A DNA stretch of 5,113 nt from Chloroflexota bacterium (GTDB lineage: Bacteria > Chloroflexota > Anaerolineae > Promineifilales > Promineifilaceae). The notes beneath the pieces are model-generated. The model saw only the letters and a program-made list of their open reading frames with translations. It did no database searches and was not told the origin of the DNA. Both the position numbers and the translations under genes were made by a program. This document shows positions 1-5,113 of the stretch, piece after piece. The stretch covers positions 1,237,313 to 1,242,425 of the forward strand of contig CP070688.1 in assembly GCA_020353135.1 (NCBI GenBank). Reading direction: 5' to 3'. Every line of letters begins with the position of its first letter. Position 1 is the first letter of the stretch.

Positions 1-518
1 CCGATTGCCGCCAGGTAAATGGGAATCTCCGGCGTCGCGTGCAGCGTGCTTTTTAGCGGTTTACCCAGGCCGGTCGCGTCGAGACCCTCATATGGCAAAC
101 GGTAAATCTGGCCATCGTAGGACAACATCTTCCGACGGGCAAAAATAGTCCGAACAATCTCGACATATTCGCGCGTGCGAGTCAACGGCCTGGCGTAGCT
201 TACGCCATGCCAACCTTCTACGACCTGCGGCCCTGAAACGCCCAGGCCCATTAAGAATCGGCCGCCGGACATTTGCTGCATAGTCATGGCCGTCATGGCC
301 GCATTTGCCGGCGTACGAGCAGGCATCTGCATGATAGCCGTGCCCAGACGGATATTCTGAGTCAGCGCCCCAAGCCAGGCCAGTGGGCTGATTGCATCGG
401 AGCCATAGGCTTCGGCTGTCCAGACAGCATGAAGACCGAGGCGGTCCGCTTCTTGCACCAGGTCAACGGGCAGCTTGTAAGTGCCGGACGCGTAGCCGAG
501 CATGATTCCTAATCGCAT
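1..518 (-). CDS. LLM-class F420-dependent oxidoreductase (Rv3520c-like), N-terminal part
   Basis: This gene reads leftward from ATG at 518-516 and stays open to the window edge, so about 172 residues are visible; the C-terminal half lies outside. The start MRLGIMLGY, then [62 protein letters not shown] and the late IPIYLAAIG match the luciferase-like monooxygenase TIM-barrel family. They most closely resemble the Rv3520c-type oxidoreductases, which use the deazaflavin F420 as hydride carrier. Such enzymes are soluble and usually about 330-350 residues; the substrate of this subgroup is not known to me. The start is favoured by a purine-rich AAGGGAAGGAA just upstream (531-521). The gene diverges from the kinase gene with 211 bp between the start codons. 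Family assignment is strong; use of F420 rather than FMN is inferred from subfamily resemblance. Confidence 0.92.
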   Translation of the reverse strand, partial: MRLGIMLGYASGTYKLPVDLVQEADRLGLHAVWTAEAYGSDAISPLAWLGALTQNIRLGTAIMQMPARTPANAAMTAMTMQQMSGGRFLMGLGVSGPQVVEGWHGVSYARPLTRTREYVEIVRTIFARRKMLSYDGQIYRLPYEGLDATGLGKPLKSTLHATPEIPIYLAAI

Positions 519-556
519 CGTTCCTTCCCTTAAAGATTTGCGCTTTTGGATCCTCG

Positions 557-586
557 ATTGTAGGCCACCAGGTTAAATATAGCCAA
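557..586 (-). promoter_or_regulatory. Candidate promoter for the oxidoreductase gene
   Basis: Read on the minus strand, TTGGCT (586-581, 4 of 6 matches to the -35 consensus) is followed after 18 bp by TACAAT (562-557, 5 of 6 matches to the -10). Transcription would begin near 550, giving a leader of about 30 nt before the ATG. It is a consensus match only. The -35 lies inside an inverted repeat (582-595). Confidence 0.4.
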
Positions 587-595
587 CACTTTGGC
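582..595. promoter_or_regulatory. Short inverted repeat, possible operator
   Basis: GCCAA (582-586), four central bases CACT, then TTGGC (591-595) make a perfect 5+5 bp inverted repeat. It overlaps the predicted -35 of the oxidoreductase promoter and lies 32 bp upstream of the kinase -35. A dimeric repressor could bind here, but half-sites this short also arise by chance and no regulator gene is visible nearby. Confidence 0.2.
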
Positions 596-626
596 ATCAA
601 TGACTAGCTCTCAAAGGATTGATTCG

Positions 627-655
627 TTGACAATGTTACCTCACGTGCATACACT
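627..655 (+). promoter_or_regulatory. Sigma70-type promoter for the kinase gene
   Basis: A perfect -35 hexamer TTGACA (627-632) is followed by a 17 bp spacer and TACACT (650-655, 4 of 6 matches to TATAAT). The expected transcription start is near 662, giving a leader of about 68 nt. The spacer contains the palindrome CACGTG (642-647). Orientation and position fit the kinase gene exactly. Confidence 0.6.
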
Positions 656-672
656 GGTCCGCATTGAGGTAC

Positions 673-725
673 AGCTTATGGCTAGGCGCTAGATGCTCAC
701 GGCTGATAGCTCCTCTCCAAGGAGA
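673..725 (+). promoter_or_regulatory. Structured leader of the kinase gene with potential SD-masking hairpin
   Basis: The leader has several nested complementary segments. AGCTTAT (673-679) can pair with ATAGCT (706-711) with one bulged T, enclosing CTAG-GCG-CTAG (682-692). Directly after it, TCTCC (714-718) is complementary to GGAGA (721-725), which is part of the Shine-Dalgarno AAGGAG (719-724). Because the two arms are only two bases apart, the closed hairpin would be four pairs with a CAAG loop; a second CTCC at 710-713 offers alternative pairing. This could tune translation initiation. It is inferred from visible complementarity, with no match to a riboswitch class I know. Confidence 0.25.
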
Positions 726-729
726 ACCG

Positions 730-2067
730 ATGAGTCGATTCACTCACGTGGTCAAACGAAGCGGGGCCATTGTGCCCTTCAATATCGACCGGATAAGTAA
801 CGCCATCTACCGGGCGGCCGTGGCCGTAGGCGGGCGCGATCGTGAACGGGCGGTATGGCTGGCCGAACAGGTAGTCGAGTACATGGAAGCTATCCTGCCG
901 CCCGACCACACGCCTCATATCGAAGAAATCCAGGATGCGGTCGAGAAGACGCTGATTGAAAACGGGCATGCGGCCGTTGCCAAAGCCTACATCCTTTATC
1001 GAGACGAACGTAATCGGCGACGGCGTGCGGAGGCCGATCGGGCCGCCCGGCCGTCGAGTAACATCCCTTGGTTCAAGATATGGCGAGTGTTGGACTGGGC
1101 CGTCGCCCACGGGTTGCACACCGTAGACTCGATGAACGCTCGCATCGCGGCCGGCGAGTTCCCCCAGATCGTTCACGAGTCAGAAGCGGCCTACGAAGAT
1201 GACCTGGCCACGGCGACCGATTTCATCGCTGATCGAGCCGATTCATTAAGGCTAGTCATCATCTGCGGGCCGTCTTCATCTGGCAAAACAACCTCGACCA
1301 TCAAGATCGAACAGCGCCTACAACAAAACGGTCAGCGGTTTGTAATCCTCAACGTCGACAACTACTTCTTTGACCTGGAAGCGCACCCTAGAGACGAATT
1401 CGGAGATTATGATTTCGAAACGCCTCAGGCGCTCGACCTCGAATTAATCAATCAGCACATCGGGCAACTCATCGACGGTCAGCAGATCCTCATACCTTAC
1501 TACGACTTCAAACAGGGTAAACGGTACCCAGAGCGCACGCCGATGCGGCTGGCGGCCGACGAGATTCTGCTCATTGACAGTCTGCACGGTCTCTACCCTG
1601 CCATGACGGCCGATATTCCTGACGACATTAAATTCAAGCTCTATCTCGAACCGCTGCTGCAAATGAGGGGTCCTGAGGGTTACATACGCTGGACGGATAT
1701 GCGAATGATCCGCCGCATGCTGCGCGACGAGGAACATCGCGCCTATGATCCTCGCCAGACTTTGCAGCATTGGCATTACGTCCGCTCCAGCGAGATGCGC
1801 AACATCATCCCCTTCATTGGCGCGACCGATTTCATTGTCAACAGCGCCATGCCTTATGAACTGGCCCTTTACCGGGCGCGGCTGATGGACTCCTTTGTCG
1901 AATGGGAGGGCGACTACCGGGACGATCCGCTGCGGCAAGATGCCTATCAGCGGGCGACGCGCATCCGTAAGGTGCTAGAATCGGTGACGCCAGTCGGAGA
2001 CGATTCGGCCGTGCCCGCCGATTCAGTGCTGCGAGAATTCATCGGCGGCAGCAGCCTATCCTACTGA
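730..2067 (+). CDS. ATP-cone domain fused to uridine kinase/phosphoribulokinase-like P-loop kinase
   Basis: This 445-residue cytosolic protein has two recognisable parts. Residues 3-95 are an ATP-cone (VVKRSGAIVPFNIDRISNAI through AYILYRDERNRR), the adenine-nucleotide-sensing domain of ribonucleotide reductases and NrdR. A helical linker (about 105-168) leads to a uridine kinase/PRK-family fold: Walker A GPSSSGKT (180-187), the acceptor-side D210-N-Y-F motif, DYDFETPQALD (226-236), PYYDF (256-260), LLIDSLHGL (280-288) where the family usually has E-G, the Arg-rich RMIRRMLRD (325-333), and the W348/VRSSE and NSAMPYELAL (371-380) signatures seen in TM0751-like uridine-kinase-related proteins. 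The substrate is unknown; a nucleoside or sugar phosphate is likely from the family. Start 730 is chosen because AAGGAG sits five bases upstream; an in-frame TTG at 664 would lie at the predicted transcript start. The 3' end overlaps the convergent channel gene by 12 bp. Archaeal 2-phosphoglycerate kinases also combine an ATP-cone with a P-loop kinase. Confidence 0.88.
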   Translation: MSRFTHVVKRSGAIVPFNIDRISNAIYRAAVAVGGRDRERAVWLAEQVVEYMEAILPPDHTPHIEEIQDAVEKTLIENGHAAVAKAYILYRDERNRRRRAEADRAARPSSNIPWFKIWRVLDWAVAHGLHTVDSMNARIAAGEFPQIVHESEAAYEDDLATATDFIADRADSLRLVIICGPSSSGKTTSTIKIEQRLQQNGQRFVILNVDNYFFDLEAHPRDEFGDYDFETPQALDLELINQHIGQLIDGQQILIPYYDFKQGKRYPERTPMRLAADEILLIDSLHGLYPAMTADIPDDIKFKLYLEPLLQMRGPEGYIRWTDMRMIRRMLRDEEHRAYDPRQTLQHWHYVRSSEMRNIIPFIGATDFIVNSAMPYELALYRARLMDSFVEWEGDYRDDPLRQDAYQRATRIRKVLESVTPVGDDSAVPADSVLREFIGGSSLSY

Positions 2068-2880
2068 GTCGGTACTTCGCTGCTCGGCCTGCTCCAAACG
2101 GGCCACCAGTCGGGCCAAATGACTGTTGAATTCCGCATTGGCCTTTTCCTGGGCCTGGCGCAGCCTCGTGATCTCCTCAAGTATCGTCAACGGTTCCTCA
2201 GACCCTGTATCGATCACCGGCGCGCTTTCACCCTCTTCAGGCCTATCAAAGGTATTCGCCAGAAAACCGGTGACCACGCCAAATAATGCGACGCCGACGA
2301 TAATAACAAAGATCGCCACCAGGCGGCCGTTGTTAGTTACGGGAAATGTGTCACCATAGCCCACGGTTGACATGGTAACGATGGCCCACCAGATGGCATC
2401 TGATGCTGTGTTAATCTCAGCGTTTGGCGCGTGTCGCTCGGTGAAAAGTATAGCTACCGAGCCAAACTCCAGGACAATAAAGATCAGGACGAACACCAGA
2501 TAAACGGCCGAGCCGGCCCGTTTCACAAGAAACTCACTGATCGTCTGGCGAAGACCTTGTTCATGCAACAAACGGGTAATGCGAATGACTCGTCCCAACC
2601 GGAATATCTTCGCTGTCGGGACAGGCAAGCTCGACAGTAAATCGAGCCAACCGTACTGCCTGAGGAAGTAATTGGGCTTGCTGGCGGCGGTAAAGAGCCG
2701 GTACAAAAAATCGGTGAAAAATATCAGACTGAGTAAGAGGTCGACGATCAATATAACGCGCTCGATCTGGATGTCTTCAAGGGCGATGACGGCCACCCAA
2801 TTGAACAGCGAGAGTATCGACAAGGCTAAAATAAAGAGTTCATAATTTGTTGATTTCAGTTCGTCTCGAGTCGTCTCCAT
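2056..2880 (-). CDS. Six-transmembrane voltage-gated-type potassium channel
   Basis: This 274-residue inner-membrane protein should conduct K+ as a tetramer. Predicted segments are S1 about 14-34, S2 about 41-63, S3 about 74-88 (with W78-L-D80), S4 about 91-111, S5 about 121-147, pore helix about 161-171 and S6 about 186-210. The selectivity filter TVGYGD is at 172-177. S4 carries arginines at 94, 97, 100 and 103, every third position, the pattern of a working voltage sensor. After S6 there is no RCK or cyclic-nucleotide-binding domain; instead an acidic stretch leads to a heptad-like helix (about 231-268) that looks like a tetramerising coiled coil. The length fits small prokaryotic Kv-like ion transporters. 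The ATG at 2880 is preceded by AGAGGA (2893-2888), seven bases away. The gene lies downstream of the ABC-F gene on the same strand but 212 bp away, so separate transcription is plausible. Channel identity is near certain; voltage gating is inferred. Confidence 0.95.
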   Translation of the reverse strand: METTRDELKSTNYELFILALSILSLFNWVAVIALEDIQIERVILIVDLLLSLIFFTDFLYRLFTAASKPNYFLRQYGWLDLLSSLPVPTAKIFRLGRVIRITRLLHEQGLRQTISEFLVKRAGSAVYLVFVLIFIVLEFGSVAILFTERHAPNAEINTASDAIWWAIVTMSTVGYGDTFPVTNNGRLVAIFVIIVGVALFGVVTGFLANTFDRPEEGESAPVIDTGSEEPLTILEEITRLRQAQEKANAEFNSHLARLVARLEQAEQRSTDSVG

Positions 2881-2926
2881 GATCTATTCCTCTCAGGTGC
2901 GGCTAGCACGTTTCAACAAACAACAC

Positions 2927-2957
2927 GGTCCCGAAGCAGGGGGCGACCAAGATTATA
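2927..2957 (-). promoter_or_regulatory. Candidate -10 element and leader hairpin for the channel gene
   Basis: On the minus strand a perfect TATAAT occurs at 2957-2952, about 70 bp before the channel start codon. The hexamer 17 bp upstream, CCTGTC, is a poor -35, so the promoter is weak or needs an activator. Just downstream, GGTC (2948-2945) can pair with GACC near 2930-2927 and enclose a short C/G stem, giving a possible hairpin at the transcript's 5' end. A TATAAT can occur by chance, so this is tentative. Confidence 0.35.
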
Positions 2958-3037
2958 CCCAGGGAGAGTGAATAGACAGGTATTCGCCAGAACAGGCTGC
3001 GTTGGGCGGATATCGAGCGATGCTTCAGTCGCCAAAC

Positions 3038-3056
3038 AAGAGCTTGAGAGCCTCTT
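3038..3056 (-). terminator. Weak terminator-like hairpin after the ABC-F gene
   Basis: On the minus strand AAGAG(G)C pairs with GCTCTT around a TCTCAA loop, six pairs with one bulged G, followed by GTTTGG. It lies about 37 bp past the ABC-F stop. The stem is short and the T run has only three bases, so efficient termination is doubtful and read-through into the channel gene is possible. Confidence 0.2.
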
Positions 3057-3092
3057 CTATATAAGGTCTCAGTTCTGAGCACAGAAGCCCAA

Positions 3093-4772
3093 TCACACGC
3101 TCTTACCGGAGTGCCCCAAACCCTCTTGCCAGCCGCTTTCTTCCAGGAAGTCCGTGTAACCACCCAAGAACTCCGTGAGGCAACCGTCACGCAGTTCGAT
3201 GATCCGGTCCACAGTCTGGTCCAGGAAATAACGATCATGGGAGACGATCAGTACCGTGCCAACGAATTCGTCCAGAGCCTCCTCCAAAACCTCAATCGAA
3301 GCCACGTCCAGGTTGTTGGTTGGCTCGTCCAGAAGCAGCAGATTAGGCTTTGTCGCCACCAGCTTGGCGATCTGCAGCCGGCTGCGTTCGCCGCCGCTCA
3401 GATCGCCGACTTTGCCCCGGACCTGATCGTAGCTGAACAGGAAACGGTTGAGATAGGCGACGGCCGCATTCTCGCTCATGGGTACCAGGTTGCGCAACTC
3501 CTGCAGGGGAGTTTGCGCCATATCTAAGGTCTCGTGCTCCTGGGCATAGTAACCGATCTTAATGCTTGGCCCGACCTTGATCCGGCCGGCCTCAACCCCC
3601 TCCGAATCAAGAATCTGGCGCAACAACATAGACTTGCCTGAACCGTTAGGACCCACCAGGCCGACACGGTCGCCATGCCATAATGTGTAGCTCAAGTCAT
3701 TCCACAGGACGACGCCATCAGGCAAGGTTTTACGCACGGATTCCAATTCCACGGCCTTCTTGCTGCCGCGCCATCCCTCGAGATCCATGTTCACGCGCCT
3801 GGCCTCGACGACTTTATCGACCTTTTCCATCCGTTCGAGCATCTTGCGCCGCGATCGCGCCTGCTTGATATGCCGTTGGTTCACGACCACGGCCGCCCAT
3901 TGTTCAAAGCGGGCGATGGCCTCTTCTATTCGCGCGATTTCCTTCTGTTGGGCAGCGTAGAGTTGCTGCTGGCGCAACCGGCGCAATTCCCGCTCATTCT
4001 TGTAGGCGCTGTAATTGCCATGGTAGAGGCTCAACGATCCGGCCTCCAGGTCCGCAATGTGGCTGGCAACCTCGTCCAGCAGATAACGATCGTGGGAGAT
4101 GATCACGATGCAACCATTATAGGCGTTGATCATCTTCTCCAGCCCGCGCTTGGCCGGCAGGTCAAGGTGGTTGTCAGGTTCGTCGAGCAGTAACAGTTGT
4201 GGCCGCTGAACCAGTAGCTTGGCCAGGAGCACGAGTTTCTTCTGGCCGCCACTGAGTTTTTGTACCGGCCGGTCCCAGCTATCTTCGCCCATGCCAAGCG
4301 TATCCAGCGCCGCTTCAACCTGGCTCTGGTAGCGCCGACCACCCAGACGTTCTTGTTCATCCAGGAGCTTCGCATGCCGGCCAAGCACTTTGTTTAGGCG
4401 CGTTTCATCGCCATAGACGGCCGGGTCGGACATTTGCTCCTCCAGCTGGCGCAGTTGATCTTCGATCTCGGCCATTTGCGGCACGGCCGTTAGCGCCTCT
4501 TGAAGGACCGTTCGATCATGAGCCAGCGCTGGCTCCTGCTCCAGCCTGGCGCTGGTCAGGCCGGGAGTGCGAAATACCTCGCCACCGCCCGCATTATCGT
4601 CGGGCGATAACTCGCCGGCCATTACCTTCATCAGGGTCGATTTGCCGGCGCCATTGGGCCCGACAAGGCCTATACGCTGACCCATCTGCAGTTCGAGGTT
4701 GATATTCTCGAAGATGACCCGGCCGGCCAGGCTGACCGATACCTTGGCCAGGTTCATGAGGACTTTCGCCAT
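3093..4772 (-). CDS. ABC-F family ATPase, ribosome-associated translation factor type
   Basis: This 559-residue protein has two ABC ATPase domains on one chain and no membrane segments, the ABC-F layout. Members bind the ribosomal E site and act on translation; some give antibiotic resistance by target protection. NBD1 has Walker A GPNGAGKS (38-45), LSGGQ (173-177), Walker B LLLLDEPD (193-200) and SHDR (226-229). The inter-domain P-site interaction linker runs about 250-335 (GNYSAY, then long charged helices and KQARSRRKMLERME). NBD2 has GPNGSGKS (374-381), LSGGE (458-462), LLLLDEPT (478-485) and SHDR (511-514). Both catalytic glutamates (E198, E483) are present. NBD1 has DEPDNHLD in place of the usual DEPTNHLD, and NBD2 reads TNNLD. 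Length is typical; there is no Uup-like C-terminal extension. The start follows the NTF2-like gene by 10 bp, with an SD-like AGGCGGA overlapping that gene's stop codon. I cannot assign a subfamily or a resistance role. Confidence 0.95.
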   Translation of the reverse strand: MAKVLMNLAKVSVSLAGRVIFENINLELQMGQRIGLVGPNGAGKSTLMKVMAGELSPDDNAGGGEVFRTPGLTSARLEQEPALAHDRTVLQEALTAVPQMAEIEDQLRQLEEQMSDPAVYGDETRLNKVLGRHAKLLDEQERLGGRRYQSQVEAALDTLGMGEDSWDRPVQKLSGGQKKLVLLAKLLVQRPQLLLLDEPDNHLDLPAKRGLEKMINAYNGCIVIISHDRYLLDEVASHIADLEAGSLSLYHGNYSAYKNERELRRLRQQQLYAAQQKEIARIEEAIARFEQWAAVVVNQRHIKQARSRRKMLERMEKVDKVVEARRVNMDLEGWRGSKKAVELESVRKTLPDGVVLWNDLSYTLWHGDRVGLVGPNGSGKSMLLRQILDSEGVEAGRIKVGPSIKIGYYAQEHETLDMAQTPLQELRNLVPMSENAAVAYLNRFLFSYDQVRGKVGDLSGGERSRLQIAKLVATKPNLLLLDEPTNNLDVASIEVLEEALDEFVGTVLIVSHDRYFLDQTVDRIIELRDGCLTEFLGGYTDFLEESGWQEGLGHSGKSV

Positions 4773-4782
4773 GGTTATCCGC

Positions 4783-5113
4783 CTAAACGAATCCCATTTC
4801 TGTCAAGCGTCGCTTCATTTCCTCACCCAAAGCCATCAGGCCATTGGCTGGTCGAACAAAGACTTCAAAATCCTGGATCAAACCCTCGTCGTTCAATTCA
4901 ATCAGGTCGATTCCCTTGACGGACAAATCACCCACCTGGGCGCTGAATTCCAGGGCCCAGGTGTTGCCCGTGACAAATTCCCGGTGGTACACGAAATCGC
5001 GAAACACTTCGCCGACGGTGCTCAGTATCACAAAGGTCGGATAGCGGCCGTGATAAGGCTTCCACATAACTGGCGACCGGAAAGCCACGTCTTCGGCTAA
5101 GACATCGCCGAGG
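4783..5113 (-). CDS. NTF2/SnoaL-like domain protein, N terminus outside window
   Basis: The reading frame enters from the right edge and ends at TAG (4785-4783), showing 109 residues. The sequence LAEDVAFRSPVMWKPYHGR, then VGEVFRDFVYHREFVTG, ALEFSAQVG, KGIDLIELNDEGLIQDFEVFVRP and GLMALGEEMKRRL is typical of the SnoaL-like branch of the nuclear transport factor 2 superfamily: a small alpha+beta cone that binds or isomerises varied small molecules. Such proteins are usually about 120-150 residues, so probably only 10-30 are missing. A GTG at 5088 is not the start, since the conserved frame continues upstream of it (LGDVLAED). The protein has no visible signal peptide in this part and its substrate cannot be told from sequence. 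It is probably co-transcribed with the ABC-F gene 10 bp downstream, but a functional link is unproven because both families are functionally broad. Confidence 0.88.
   Translation of the reverse strand, partial: LGDVLAEDVAFRSPVMWKPYHGRYPTFVILSTVGEVFRDFVYHREFVTGNTWALEFSAQVGDLSVKGIDLIELNDEGLIQDFEVFVRPANGLMALGEEMKRRLTEMGFV

Larger units (their letters stand above)
2881..3092. other. Intergenic region between ABC-F and channel genes
   Basis: This 212 bp stretch has no convincing gene. It holds the channel's Shine-Dalgarno, the TATAAT candidate and a weak hairpin after the ABC-F stop. Open frames across it are continuations of out-of-frame readings of the ABC-F gene and have no recognisable protein features. 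Confidence 0.7.

Noticed and set aside
664..729. In-frame upstream TTG that would extend the kinase by 22 residues
   Set aside because: It lies at the predicted transcript start, has no Shine-Dalgarno, and adds residues not resembling an ATP-cone. The ATG at 730 has AAGGAG at ideal spacing and begins directly at the domain.
697..1938. Long minus-strand open frames across the kinase gene
   Set aside because: They lie antisense to a gene with clear domain motifs, have no recognisable protein signatures and no ribosome binding sites; they follow from codon bias.
2903..3238. Minus-strand open frame spanning the ABC-F 3' end and the intergenic region
   Set aside because: It is mostly an out-of-frame reading of the ABC-F C-terminal codons, has no good start signal and no recognised features.
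3851..3858. GCGATCGC octamer resembling the cyanobacterial HIP1 element
   Set aside because: It occurs as a single copy within a coding region; HIP1 genomes show it at far higher density.
3231..4100. Apparent DNA repeat in the two ABC-F halves
   Set aside because: The similarity around Walker A, Walker B and SHDR follows from the ancient domain duplication of the family, not from a recent repeat or mobile element.
3111..4193. Plus-strand open frames antisense to the ABC-F gene
   Set aside because: The repeated fragments in them (for example QEITIMGDDQ and QQITIVGDDH) are antisense images of the two conserved SHDR regions of the duplicated ABC domains, not a real repeat protein.

Overview
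The window carries five protein-coding genes and no RNA genes, mobile elements, CRISPR arrays or long repeats that I can support. From left to right they are: the N-terminal half of an F420-dependent luciferase-like oxidoreductase (minus strand, running off the left edge); an ATP-cone domain fused to a uridine-kinase-like P-loop kinase (plus); a six-helix voltage-gated-type potassium channel (minus); a complete duplicated-NBD ABC-F ATPase (minus); and an NTF2/SnoaL-like small protein (minus, entering from the right edge without its N terminus).

The organism is a bacterium of moderately high GC. The mix of an Rv3520c-type F420-dependent oxidoreductase, an ATP-cone/uridine-kinase-like protein and an ABC-F whose first Walker B reads DEPD fits Chloroflexota (Anaerolineae-like) best in my judgement. 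An actinobacterium-like or other F420-using lineage is possible. This is inference from family composition only; there is no marker gene here.

Layout: positions 519-729 form a divergent promoter region between the oxidoreductase and the kinase. It holds a good sigma70-type promoter for the kinase (TTGACA, 17 bp, TACACT), a plausible one on the other strand for the oxidoreductase, and a structured-looking kinase leader whose last hairpin can mask the Shine-Dalgarno. The kinase and the potassium channel are convergent and overlap by 12 bp at their 3' ends, with no terminator between them. Positions 2881-3092 separate the channel from the ABC-F gene and contain a TATAAT element that may give the channel its own promoter. 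The NTF2-like gene and the ABC-F gene are 10 bp apart and probably translationally coupled.

The genes do not form an obvious single pathway. The most interesting item is the kinase, whose N-terminal ATP-cone suggests allosteric adenine-nucleotide control of a nucleoside/phosphoribulokinase-family enzyme of unknown substrate. I see no clear undescribed multi-gene system in this window.
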